From Euperipatoides rowelli (taxonomy: Eukaryota > Onychophora > Udeonychophora > Euonychophora > Peripatopsidae), in NCBI GenBank assembly GCA_003024985.2, contig PXIH01S0001241.1: DNA of 45,963 bases; one strand, 5' to 3'. The notes beneath the pieces were generated by a model that saw only the letters and a program-made list of their open reading frames with translations, was not told the DNA's origin and did not search any database. Both the position numbers and the translations under genes were made by a program. Shown piece by piece: positions 18,525-26,775 of this stretch (positions are counted from its first letter, which is position 1; each line of letters opens with the position of its first letter).

Positions 18525-20901
18525 TAGTAAAAAAGAGGATGTTCCTTTAATTGTTCTTAAAGAAAATGTATTTTTCCCATATATGCTAGCATGGATTACA
18601 TTTGATGAGATAAGCTCAATAGCAGCAATAGGTCAATCTATGCTTGAAGGAAGAATGGTTCTTCTTGCTTACCCTTTAGTGGATAAAAGTAATAACGAAA
18701 AGATCAGTTTAAAAAATTTATACAATATTGGAACTTATGTTCGAATCCTTCAAGTTTTAAAAGTTACAAAGGATACAATAAAAGTGTTATTTGAAGGTGA
18801 AGAAAGAGTGATAATAGGTAGTATTTTTAAAAAAAGTACTTACATGAGAGCTAAAATTATATTTTTTAGTAATGATAGAGTGATAGATAATGATATTTTA
18901 TCCTATTCAAAAATTTTAAAAGAAAGTTATTATTCATATAAAAGTTATGTTTTCCATCCAGATGATGTAAACTTTGTGATTGATTTTACTGAAGCTCCTG
19001 ATAAGTTAGTTGATTTAGTAACTTCTAATATTAAACTTGATAAAATCATAAAGCTTGAGCTTCTTCAAGAACTTGAGACTAAAACAAGAATTGAAAAACT
19101 TGTAACTAATTTAAATTTAGAAATTACCTTGTTTGAGATGAAAAGAGATATTAATCAACAAGTAAAGACAAAATTAGATAAAGGACAAAGGGATTATTTT
19201 CTTAATGAGCAGATTAAGGAAATACAAAAAAGGTTAGGTAAGGATGAGACTGATTATAAGGAGAAGCTTGAACAGAAAGCTATGTCTTTTGAGTTGAAGA
19301 TTAGGCTTGGCAAGGAGATTGATAAGCTCTTGAAGATGCAAACAAACTCACCAGATGCTAACATTATTAGAACTTATATTGAACTTATACTTGATTTACC
19401 CTGGAATGAAATTTCTCAATTGCAAAATTCCTTAGAAGAAATGGAATTTATTCTTAAGAATTCATTTTATGGAATGCAAGATGTAAAAGAGACTATAATA
19501 AATTTTTTAGCTGTATATCAAATAAATCCAAGAGTAAAAGCTCCAATTTTATGCTTGCTTGGTCCTCCTGGAACAGGAAAAACTTCCTTAGCTGAGTCTG
19601 TTGCAATGGCACTATCTAGAAAATTTGTTAAAGTATCTTTAGGTGGCTTAAGAGATGAGTCTGAGATTAGGGGCCATAGAAGGACGTATATTGGTGCATT
19701 ACCTGGTGTTTTCATTAATTCAATGAGAAGAGCTTGTGAATCTAACCCTGTAATTTTATTAGATGAGATAGATAAGATTAATAGTAACTTTAAAGGCAAT
19801 CCTGAGTCTGCTTTACTTGAAGTCTTAGATCCAGACCAAAATCATAAATTTGTTGATCATTATCTTGAGGTTCCTTACGATTTATCCAATGTGTTTTTTA
19901 TTGCCACTGCAAATTCTTTGCAAAATATTTCAAAGCCTTTAATTGATAGAATGGAAATTATTAAAATTGAGGGTTATAGTTATATTGAAAAACTTGAAAT
20001 TGCTAAAATATTTCTTATTCCAAGTATTTTAAAAGATAATTCTCTTGAAGGTATATATATCAAAATTGAAGATGAAGTTATTTTGACAGTAATAATAAGT
20101 TATACTATGGAGTCGGGTGTAAGAAGCTTAAAAAGAGTATTAACAAATTTAATTAGGAGAATAGTTAGAGAACTATTGTATGATTACTCTGTAGATTTAA
20201 TTCGAGAGGGCAATGCTTATTTTCCAAGTTCTTTAATGCATAACAATAATGGCATATTTACTCATAATCCTTATGTAAGAGGGATATATAAAATCATAAA
20301 TATGAATAATTTCAGTAAATACATCGATGAGGATGAGTATAATTTGGATATCATGAAGATTGATTCATCAGGATTTGTTTATGGCCTTGCGTGGACAAAT
20401 TATGGGGGTACGGTTTTACCTGTTGAAGCTATTAAATTTGATAAAAAAGGTGATATTGTTTTAACAGGTAGTTTAGGGGAAGTAATGAAGGAGAGTGCAA
20501 AGCTTGCGTATTCAGTTGTAAAAACTTATTACAATAAGTTTAATCTTAATATTAAAGAAAGTCCTGAAATTCATTTACATTTTCCTGAAGGAGCAACTCC
20601 AAAAGATGGACCTTCAGCAGGAATTACAATAGCAACGGCTATTGCTTCTATTTTGTCCAACAAAAAAATACCATTAAATATTGCTATGACAGGAGAAGTT
20701 ACTCTAAAAGGTTCTATTTTAGCAGTTGGAGGTATTAAAGAAAAAATTCTTGCAGCTCATAGAAATGGGATTAATAAGGTAATCTTGCCAAGAGATAATC
20801 AAAAAGATTACTTAAAATTGCCAAATGAAGTCAAAAATAAAATGGATGTTAAATTTGTTTCTAATTTAGAAGAAGTATTTAATTATTTAGATATTATTTA
20901 A
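18496..20901 (+). CDS. lon: ATP-dependent protease Lon
   Basis: Lon is a single-chain AAA+ protease of the cytoplasm. Order: N-terminal substrate domain (1-~200), coiled-coil region (~200-300), AAA+ module with GPPGTGKT (356-363) and VILLDEIDK, and the protease domain with the Ser707-Lys750 dyad (in PKDGPSAG and [11 protein letters not shown]). At 801 residues it is full length. The first ATG (18496) lies 29 bases inside clpX; a second at 18514 is equally weakly preceded, so the exact start is open. I recall that B31 has two lon genes and that this locus is lon-2 (BB0613). The overlap suggests coupled translation with clpX. Confidence 0.95.
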   Translation: MKSILNMINNSKKEDVPLIVLKENVFFPYMLAWITFDEISSIAAIGQSMLEGRMVLLAYPLVDKSNNEKISLKNLYNIGTYVRILQVLKVTKDTIKVLFEGEERVIIGSIFKKSTYMRAKIIFFSNDRVIDNDILSYSKILKESYYSYKSYVFHPDDVNFVIDFTEAPDKLVDLVTSNIKLDKIIKLELLQELETKTRIEKLVTNLNLEITLFEMKRDINQQVKTKLDKGQRDYFLNEQIKEIQKRLGKDETDYKEKLEQKAMSFELKIRLGKEIDKLLKMQTNSPDANIIRTYIELILDLPWNEISQLQNSLEEMEFILKNSFYGMQDVKETIINFLAVYQINPRVKAPILCLLGPPGTGKTSLAESVAMALSRKFVKVSLGGLRDESEIRGHRRTYIGALPGVFINSMRRACESNPVILLDEIDKINSNFKGNPESALLEVLDPDQNHKFVDHYLEVPYDLSNVFFIATANSLQNISKPLIDRMEIIKIEGYSYIEKLEIAKIFLIPSILKDNSLEGIYIKIEDEVILTVIISYTMESGVRSLKRVLTNLIRRIVRELLYDYSVDLIREGNAYFPSSLMHNNNGIFTHNPYVRGIYKIINMNNFSKYIDEDEYNLDIMKIDSSGFVYGLAWTNYGGTVLPVEAIKFDKKGDIVLTGSLGEVMKESAKLAYSVVKTYYNKFNLNIKESPEIHLHFPEGATPKDGPSAGITIATAIASILSNKKIPLNIAMTGEVTLKGSILAVGGIKEKILAAHRNGINKVILPRDNQKDYLKLPNEVKNKMDVKFVSNLEEVFNYLDII

Positions 20902-20916
20902 TAGGAGGTTATTTAT

Positions 20917-21078
20917 ATGAAAGATGGCGTTAGGAAGCCTTCGGGCAACAGAAATATAGGGAATTCTCATTTCAAAGGTGAAACTAATAAAGGTAATATT
21001 CCCCAATCTGGTAATAATAGTCATAGCAACTTTTTTAAGAATTTTACAAAAGGAAACAATAAAAAGAAGAAAAAATAA
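20917..21078 (+). CDS. Small basic Asn/Lys/Gly-rich protein of unknown function
   Basis: A 53-codon reading frame directly follows lon. A perfect AGGAGG (20903-20908) lies eight bases before the ATG, the strongest ribosome-binding site in the window. The protein begins MKDGVRKPSGNRN and ends in a run of lysines (GNNKKKKK). It is rich in Asn, Lys, Gly and Ser, has no cysteine or membrane segment, and is probably disordered and very basic. The stop ends one base before the convergent rpsD stop. Position fits BB0614, but I cannot name a function. RNA or ribosome binding is only a guess from charge. Confidence 0.75.
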   Translation: MKDGVRKPSGNRNIGNSHFKGETNKGNIPQSGNNSHSNFFKNFTKGNNKKKKK

Positions 21079-21079
21079 A

Positions 21080-21706
21080 CTATACTCTTTTAGAGTAATA
21101 TTCAACCACCATTTGTTCATTTGCAAGTGTTGGTATTTCACTACGCATAGGAATATATTTTACTTTTGATTTCAAATTATCTACATTAATTTCAATCCAA
21201 GTAGGTGAATTTCTAAGATTAAATGTTTTTTCTATATTAGATCTTATTATTTTTTTTACTGAATCTTTCTCTTTAATTGATATTTCATCGTTTGACCTTA
21301 GGATAATTGAAGGAATTGTAACTTTTCTTCCATTTAAGGCAATGTGTCCATGAGAAACTATTTGTCTAGCATGTGCCCTGGATATAGCAAATCCACTTCT
21401 ATAAACCATATTATCAATCCTTCTTTCTAAGCTAGATAATAAGTTATCTCCTGTTACACCAGGTGAACTCTTGGCTTTTTTAAACATGTTAATGAATTGT
21501 CTTTCACTGACACCATAAGTAAATTTAATTTTTTGTTTCTCAATAAGTTGTCTTCCATATTCTGTTGTTTTTATTTTCTTACCTCTACCATGCATTCCTG
21601 AGGGATAAGGTTTCTTACTAAGCAACTTGTCATATTTGGGTTGTTCAAAAATATTAAGGTTTAATCTTCTGACTAGCTTACCCTTAGCTCTTTTTTTTCT
21701 ATTCAT
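21080..21706 (-). CDS. rpsD: 30S ribosomal protein S4
   Basis: S4 is a primary 16S rRNA-binding protein that nucleates 30S assembly. The 208 residues show the N-terminal NRKKRAKGKLVRRLNLNIF and the S4 domain LERRIDNMVYRSGFAISRA followed by HGHIALNGRKVTIPS. GAGG lies five bases before the ATG at 21706. The gene is 28 bases downstream of the initiator tRNA gene on the same strand, outside the usual alpha operon, and probably shares its promoter. A short stem (21083-21097) near the stop may help end transcription. Confidence 0.97.
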   Translation of the reverse strand: MNRKKRAKGKLVRRLNLNIFEQPKYDKLLSKKPYPSGMHGRGKKIKTTEYGRQLIEKQKIKFTYGVSERQFINMFKKAKSSPGVTGDNLLSSLERRIDNMVYRSGFAISRAHARQIVSHGHIALNGRKVTIPSIILRSNDEISIKEKDSVKKIIRSNIEKTFNLRNSPTWIEINVDNLKSKVKYIPMRSEIPTLANEQMVVEYYSKRV

Positions 21707-21734
21707 TATTTCCTCACCTGATAAAAAAACTTAA

Positions 21735-21807
21735 TAGCAGAGGTAGGATTTGAACCTACGGCCTTCGGGTTATGAGCCCGACGAGCTACCAACTGCTCTA
21801 CCCTGCG
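21735..21807 (-). tRNA. Initiator tRNA-fMet (CAT)
   Basis: The anticodon is CAT in loop CTCATAA. Three initiator hallmarks are visible: a C1-T72 mismatch at the acceptor end, an A11-T24 pair in the D stem, and three consecutive G-C pairs next to the anticodon loop (GGG/CCC). CCA is not encoded. It sits just upstream of rpsD. Confidence 0.95.
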
Positions 21808-21822
21808 TCTTCATATTCTTAC

Positions 21823-21851
21823 ATAATAACAAAGATTAACACGTATGTCAA
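21823..21851 (-). promoter_or_regulatory. Sigma-70 promoter of tRNA-fMet and rpsD
   Basis: On the minus strand, TTGACA (21846-21851) and TATTAT (21823-21828) are 17 bases apart. Transcription would start near 21816, nine bases before the tRNA. It lies just after the stop of the upstream efflux-fusion gene. Confidence 0.82.
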
Positions 21852-21859
21852 TCATTTTT

Positions 21860-23188
21860 CTATATTAATATGGATACTTCATATATGTCTTTATGTTCAT
21901 TCTTAATTTTTGCGTTTATTTCTCTTATTTTATCTTTAAAAGAATTTAAATCTTCTTCTTCTAATAAATTTAATTTTAGATATAAATACATAAAATCTCC
22001 TTTATAGTCTAGATATAATTCTTTTAAAGATATGTTATTGATTTTTTTTAAAGTTTGTTTTATCTTTCTTTTTTTGTATATATTTTGTTTAGAGAGTAAG
22101 TTTTTTGAGTTACTTAATACAACCTTTAAACTTTCTTTAACTATCATAAATGTAATAACTAGAGAAATTATTATGTCAAATCCGCTCCATATATAATTAG
22201 CTAGTATTAGACTTACTGTTATTCCACCATGAGAAATTATACAATTTTTATCAGTAGAAGCAGAAGCCAAAATAATATTGTTTTTATACTTTTGACCAAT
22301 TTTTTTTTTGAAGAGATATTGTATAATTTTTATTAAAAAAAACATAAAGGGGATTAATGGAATCCAGATGTTTTGCTTTAATGATTTATTAGAAAATATA
22401 TCAATTGAACCTTGTTTTTTGTAAGGATATATATGTTGATTTTTGTTTTCTCTTATATTCTTTGAATTATTTGTTGTGGTATCAATATGAATATTAATGC
22501 CCTTATCTTCTCCTATTGAAATAAATTTATTTAGACCGGTAATATTTATAAATAAGCAAAAACTTGCAAAAAGAATAAAAATACCCATTACAAAAGCTAT
22601 TAAATTTTGTATCTTTTCATAGCCATAGGGATATTCAAGAGTAATAGGTTTTCTTGTAAACTTTAGACCTAAGTAAGTAACAATGGAGAATATTAGGTCT
22701 GAGAGTACATGAAATGCATCTGTTATTAGCGCAAAGGAATTAAAAATAATACCTACAATAGACTTGATTATAATTGAAAACAATTCTATGTTCATAGAAA
22801 AAATTATAATTCCTATTAAAATTTGATCTTTCTTGACTTCAAGGTCTAGTGTTTTTTCATAAAAATTTTCATTTTTTTCTATGAAGCCTAAGCTGGACAA
22901 ATTTTCTTTTAGAGCCAAAAGCGAAGACTTAATTTTCAAAATTTTTTTATTTTTACTGTAGAAAATTAAGTTGTTTAATATTATTTTTTCTATTCCTTCA
23001 CCTTTAAAGTCATGATCAATGTAAAATTCTTTTATTTCTATTATTTTTTCAGTTTCAATAATTCTGATGAAAGAAATTATTTTATTGTTATTTTCCAGGT
23101 AAATAATATAGGTTTCTTCTTCTGTTATGTTCTTTAACTCAAGAGCCAGAAATTTATGTATATTTTTATTGTTAACTATTTTTATCAT
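21860..23188 (-). CDS. Fusion of an N-terminal acetyltransferase-like domain with a cation diffusion facilitator
   Basis: Residues 1-~115 read like a GNAT fold: EFYIDHDFKGEGIEKIILNN (54-73) matches the V-x-P-x-(R/K)-G-x-G-I acetyl-CoA motif, and SSLGFIEKNENFYEKTL (98-114) the terminal strand. From ~122 it is a polytopic CDF transporter with a signature NSFALITDAFHVLSDL (150-165). His160 and Asp164 form one half of the metal site. The partner HxxxD expected in a later helix appears as Ser311-x-x-x-Asn315, so the canonical four-ligand site is incomplete. A 60-residue polar loop (220-275) and a C-terminal cytoplasmic domain (~370-442) are present. The metal is unknown. Position suggests BB0616. 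The start lacks a clear ribosome-binding site. Confidence 0.78.
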   Translation of the reverse strand: MIKIVNNKNIHKFLALELKNITEEETYIIYLENNNKIISFIRIIETEKIIEIKEFYIDHDFKGEGIEKIILNNLIFYSKNKKILKIKSSLLALKENLSSLGFIEKNENFYEKTLDLEVKKDQILIGIIIFSMNIELFSIIIKSIVGIIFNSFALITDAFHVLSDLIFSIVTYLGLKFTRKPITLEYPYGYEKIQNLIAFVMGIFILFASFCLFINITGLNKFISIGEDKGINIHIDTTTNNSKNIRENKNQHIYPYKKQGSIDIFSNKSLKQNIWIPLIPFMFFLIKIIQYLFKKKIGQKYKNNIILASASTDKNCIISHGGITVSLILANYIWSGFDIIISLVITFMIVKESLKVVLSNSKNLLSKQNIYKKRKIKQTLKKINNISLKELYLDYKGDFMYLYLKLNLLEEEDLNSFKDKIREINAKIKNEHKDIYEVSILI

Positions 23189-23308
23189 TTTTAGCTTATC
23201 TAAAATATCAATATTTTTATGAGTTTAATTATTTTATTAATATATTATATTACTTTCAATAAAGTATACATAGTTAAATGCATAAAAAAAAATATATAAT
23301 CTATTGTT

Positions 23309-23340
23309 ATTAATTATACTTAATTTTAAGTATAATTAAT
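23309..23340. promoter_or_regulatory. Long AT-rich inverted repeat upstream of dhhP
   Basis: A 14-bp perfect inverted repeat (23309-23322 with 23327-23340) encloses ATTT. It lies 52 bases before the dhhP start in the 204-base divergent gap. It contains only two G-C pairs. No T-tract follows on either strand, so an operator or leader stem is as likely as a terminator. I see no other gene in this gap. Confidence 0.5.
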
Positions 23341-23392
23341 GTTATTGTGTTAGGTTTAATTTTTTTTGTTGGAAAAGAGTAAAGAGATATTT

Positions 23393-24358
23393 ATGAGAAA
23401 TATTATTAATTATATAAATAACTACAATGATTTTCTTATTATAGGACACAAAGAACCAGATTTTGATTGCATAGGTTCTTCACTTGTATTATCTTCATTT
23501 TTAAAAAGAATAGGTAAAAATTCTTTATTAATTAATGAAGGACCCTTTTTAAGGAAAGAAATACTACCATTTAAGAATCTATTTTCATCTAAATATTTGG
23601 ATTTAGGTAACAAAGGATATGCTGTTATTATTGTTGATTGTTCAACATTAAAAAGAATAGGAGATGAACTTGCATGTTTTGTACAGGATTTTCCAATTGC
23701 TGTAATTGATCATCATACTTCTAATGAAATGTTTACAGATACATTTTTAATTGATTCAACAGCTCCTTCTACTACTTATTTAATAGAAAAGCTAATTAGG
23801 ACTTATGGAGAAGATCTTACTAAAGAAGAGGCATGGTACATTTTAGTTGGTTTTTGTACTGATACAGGTTTCTTTAAATTTTTAGGTTCCAATAATCCAG
23901 AACCTTTTGAGATGGTAGCAAGGCTTGTTTCAAAAGGACTTAATCTAAAAGAGATCTTTGAATATGTTGAAGTCACTAAAAATTTTGAATCCATTAAACT
24001 TTTGAAAGTTATGTTAAATAATCTTGAATCTTACTATGACAATAGGTTGCTTATTACTGTTTTGTTTAAGAATGAATATGAAGAATTTGAGGGGTTTAAT
24101 GGTTCTACGGATATTTTTTACCAGCTTTTACATAATGTGGAGAATAATGAAGTATTAGTTGTTTTGAAAGAAAAGCAAGATGGCTTTATTGTTGGGGGTT
24201 TGCGTTCTAAGAAATGTTTTGATGTCAGTGAACTTGCTAAAAAATTTGGTGGAGGTGGTCATAAGCATGCTAGTGGTTTTGGTACTAAGGCATCATCAGT
24301 AGATGCTCTTAAAAAAGATATTATCAAATATACATTTGATAATATCTTCAATACTTAA
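23393..24358 (+). CDS. dhhP: DHH-DHHA1 phosphodiesterase DhhP
   Basis: This is a manganese-dependent phosphodiesterase of the NrnA/GdpP-C-terminal type. In B. burgdorferi the DhhP protein (BB0619) is reported to hydrolyse c-di-AMP and to be needed for growth. Metal ligands are visible: His19, Asp23 and Asp25 in GHKEPDFD, Asp82 in IIVDCS, and Asp106-His107-His108 in VIDHH. TDTGFFKF follows, and the DHHA1 end has KFGGGGHKHASGF. I chose ATG 23393 (GAG six bases upstream) over the TTG at 23366; it gives 321 residues. There is no membrane segment or PAS/GGDEF part, unlike GdpP. Its 3' end overlaps the convergent next gene by 11 bases. Confidence 0.94.
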   Translation: MRNIINYINNYNDFLIIGHKEPDFDCIGSSLVLSSFLKRIGKNSLLINEGPFLRKEILPFKNLFSSKYLDLGNKGYAVIIVDCSTLKRIGDELACFVQDFPIAVIDHHTSNEMFTDTFLIDSTAPSTTYLIEKLIRTYGEDLTKEEAWYILVGFCTDTGFFKFLGSNNPEPFEMVARLVSKGLNLKEIFEYVEVTKNFESIKLLKVMLNNLESYYDNRLLITVLFKNEYEEFEGFNGSTDIFYQLLHNVENNEVLVVLKEKQDGFIVGGLRSKKCFDVSELAKKFGGGGHKHASGFGTKASSVDALKKDIIKYTFDNIFNT

Positions 24359-26003
24359 AATTATTTAGAGGTATTACTCCTTTTGGGTTAAAATCACCAG
24401 TAAGAGTTAATAGTCCAGCTTTAAAAGTGAGGCTAGTTGTTCCATACACTATTACTATGTTTTTAGGCCATTTTAATTTTCTAATGTGTTGAGGAGTTAA
24501 ACATACTATTATGCTTATTTTATCTTTGTATGTTTTTAGTGTTTCTAGATATTTTAAACTACCAGTTGTTGCTAAGGTAAAAATGACTTGTGTATACTCT
24601 TTTACTAAGCTTTCCATTTCCTTTTGTTTATCTAAGTCAAAATGATTTATAGGGTAATAATTGTAGGTGTAGGTATTTGCGTTCTTAAAGATTTTTCTTC
24701 CTTCTTGAAACATTTTAAGGTAAGGACTAATTAATAGTGTTTTTTTATTCTTATCTAGTTTTTGTGTAGATTTTATTTTTGTAATTCCCCTAAGGGTAGT
24801 CTGATTGAAAAACTCTTTTGTTTCATTTAAAGGAAATTGCAAGGCCTTGGAGAGCTGTGGATATAAGGGAACTCTGTTTGAATTTTGTTTGAGGTATAAA
24901 AGTTTAATTTTTAATATTCTTCTGTTAGCTTCTATGATATTTTCTTTTATTTCAGAGTCTACTTGCATTAGGTTTAGTAAAAAACTATAAATATTATTTT
25001 GTAATTCTTCATTTAATGAGATCAATAATATATCTGTTGTAGTTCTTATTATTCTTTCTATGGTTTTAAATATTGTCTCATTATTATATCTTGTAGCATT
25101 CATTATTAAATCATCTGTAAGTATTAAATTTTTGTACTGTAATTTATCTCTTAATAGTTTTTTTATTATTGTTTTTGAAGAAGAGGCTGGAATATTTTTT
25201 TCATCTGTAATTTTTGGATAAGCTAAGTGACCACTCATAATAATAGGAATATTTTCATAAATTAGAGTTTTGTATGGAATAAGCTCTCTTGATTCTAGTT
25301 TTAATAAATCTATGTTTATTATTGGTAATTTGCTGTGTGAATCTATTGTAGTCGCTCCATGACCAGGAAAATGTTTCGCTGTTGCTATTATTCCTGCTTC
25401 TTGTTGTCCTTTAAAAAATGCTAAAGAAAATAAAGTAACTAATTTTGGATCATCTGAAAAAGATCTTGGTCCTATTGTGAAATTATTTACGTCTGTATAC
25501 ATGTCTACAATTGGGGCAAAATTTAGGTTTATTCCAATACTTTTCAGTTCATTTCCAATGTGGTAACCTGTATAGTAACTGTCAAGAGGAGAAAGAGTTG
25601 CTGTTATGCCTAAATTACCAATAGTCTCAGAGGTATTCAGTTTAATGTGTTGTGTCCAGCCTCCTTCTTGATCTGTAGCTACGAATAAAGGTATTTTAAA
25701 TCTGTTATTTTGAGAGCTTTTTTGTGCGTTGGTAATGCTATTTATTAAAGCTTCAAGTTTTTTTGAATTCCAACCAAAAATTTTTATTCCACCAAGATTT
25801 TTATTTCTAATCCAATCTAGGACGTGAGGAGTTATTTGACTTTCTGGGTAACTTATCATGAACATCTGACCTAAAAGCTCATGATTATTCATTTCTTTAA
25901 CCATTTTTTCAATTAGCTCTTCTGTTTCTATTTTTTCCCAGAAGTCAAGAGTAAAACTTTTTATGTTTATTATGAGAAGTAGTAACAATATTGATCTTTT
26001 CAC
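24348..26003 (-). CDS. Secreted glycoside hydrolase family 3 protein (beta-N-acetylhexosaminidase-like)
   Basis: The protein is NagZ-like in its catalytic domain. It carries the family-3 motif KHFPGHG (210-216) followed by TTIDSHSKLP, and a LTDDLIM segment (295-301) where the nucleophile Asp is expected. Those features favour removal of N-acetylglucosamine from muropeptides over the older label beta-glucosidase. The N-terminus (MKRSILLLLLIINIKSFTLD) is a signal peptide, so unlike cytoplasmic NagZ it should act in the periplasm. At 551 residues it is longer than NagZ (~340). Residues ~400-551 form an extra C-terminal domain of the kind seen in Bacillus NagZ/YbbD. The substrate is inferred. Confidence 0.87.
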   Translation of the reverse strand: MKRSILLLLLIINIKSFTLDFWEKIETEELIEKMVKEMNNHELLGQMFMISYPESQITPHVLDWIRNKNLGGIKIFGWNSKKLEALINSITNAQKSSQNNRFKIPLFVATDQEGGWTQHIKLNTSETIGNLGITATLSPLDSYYTGYHIGNELKSIGINLNFAPIVDMYTDVNNFTIGPRSFSDDPKLVTLFSLAFFKGQQEAGIIATAKHFPGHGATTIDSHSKLPIINIDLLKLESRELIPYKTLIYENIPIIMSGHLAYPKITDEKNIPASSSKTIIKKLLRDKLQYKNLILTDDLIMNATRYNNETIFKTIERIIRTTTDILLISLNEELQNNIYSFLLNLMQVDSEIKENIIEANRRILKIKLLYLKQNSNRVPLYPQLSKALQFPLNETKEFFNQTTLRGITKIKSTQKLDKNKKTLLISPYLKMFQEGRKIFKNANTYTYNYYPINHFDLDKQKEMESLVKEYTQVIFTLATTGSLKYLETLKTYKDKISIIVCLTPQHIRKLKWPKNIVIVYGTTSLTFKAGLLTLTGDFNPKGVIPLNNFKY

Positions 26004-26074
26004 TTTGCTTATCTTTAAATCATTTTAATTTATCTTTATAAGGATAAATGTAAATTTTCACAAAGTAAAGTATC

Positions 26075-26103
26075 TTGACAAAATAATTATTCCTTTATAG
26101 ACT
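26075..26103 (+). promoter_or_regulatory. Sigma-70 promoter of tRNA-Met and the DJ-1-family gene
   Basis: A perfect -35 TTGACA (26075-26080) is followed by TAGACT at 26098-26103 (17-base spacing), or by TATAGA at 26096 with tighter spacing. The tRNA begins at 26118. Confidence 0.62.
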
Positions 26104-26117
26104 CTAGTATGTTTATT

Positions 26118-26191
26118 GCTGATGTAGCTCAGGTGGTTAGAGCACTTGGCTCATATCCAAGATGTCGGGGGTTCAAGACCCTCTATCAGCA
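26118..26191 (+). tRNA. tRNA-Met elongator (CAT)
   Basis: Acceptor GCTGATG pairs with TATCAGC, discriminator A. The anticodon stem CTTGG/CCAAG encloses CTCATAT with anticodon CAT. It lacks the initiator marks seen in the tRNA at 21735. A lysidine-modified tRNA-Ile2 also has a CAT gene anticodon; the D and variable regions look more like elongator Met of B. subtilis, but this is not settled. Confidence 0.85.
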
Positions 26192-26203
26192 TAGGAGGCT
26201 TGT

Positions 26204-26749
26204 ATGAAAACAGCTATTATTCTTGCAAATGGTTTTGAAGAAGTTGAGGCAACTATTCCAATTGATATTTTAAGAAGAGGAGGAGTTGGACTCAAGATTC
26301 TTACGTTAAATGAAAATAAGCTTGTGACAAGTTCAAGAGGTGTAGTATTACTTGCTGATGATCATATGCTAAACTACAAAGCTAATGATTTTGATTTAAT
26401 AATTTTACCTGGTGGAATGCCTGGTGCTTCAAATCTTGCAGCTTCAAAGGAACTTGAAGAGATTCTTTTTGCAATGAATGATGATAAGAAAATTATTTGT
26501 GCAATTTGTGCAGCCCCTGCTATTGTTATTGCAAGTAAAGGTCTTTTTAAGAACAATAAGTATACTTGTTATCCAGATTTTGCAACAAAATTTAGTGATG
26601 GTAGATTTGTTAATGAAGCTGTTGTTTTAAGTAATAATTTTATTACTGCCCAAGGGGCTGGAGTAGCTTTTGAATTTGCATTTTCAATTTTAAAACTTAT
26701 TAAAGGGGAAGACGTAGTACAAAAGATCAAACGTAAGGTTTTACTTTAG
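26204..26749 (+). CDS. DJ-1/PfpI-family protein (YajL/ThiJ-like)
   Basis: This is a small cytoplasmic protein of the DJ-1 clade, once mislabelled as a thiazole biosynthesis enzyme. Members act in protein or glyoxal detoxification and redox stress. The nucleophilic-elbow Cys102 is seen in CAICAAPAIVIA, and the conserved acid Glu15 in NGFEEVEA. LILPGGMPG is the family strand-loop. AGGAGG (26193-26198) lies five bases before the ATG and starts one base after the end of tRNA-Met, so the two are surely cotranscribed. Counterpart BB0621 by position. The exact substrate is unknown. Confidence 0.92.
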   Translation: MKTAIILANGFEEVEATIPIDILRRGGVGLKILTLNENKLVTSSRGVVLLADDHMLNYKANDFDLIILPGGMPGASNLAASKELEEILFAMNDDKKIICAICAAPAIVIASKGLFKNNKYTCYPDFATKFSDGRFVNEAVVLSNNFITAQGAGVAFEFAFSILKLIKGEDVVQKIKRKVLL

Positions 26750-26775
26750 CCTAAGTTTCTAAGATTGCAATGAAG

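Noticed and set aside
26118-26191. tRNA-Ile2 with a lysidine-modified CAT anticodon
   Set aside because: Possible, but arm sequences look more like elongator tRNA-Met; kept as Met with the doubt stated.
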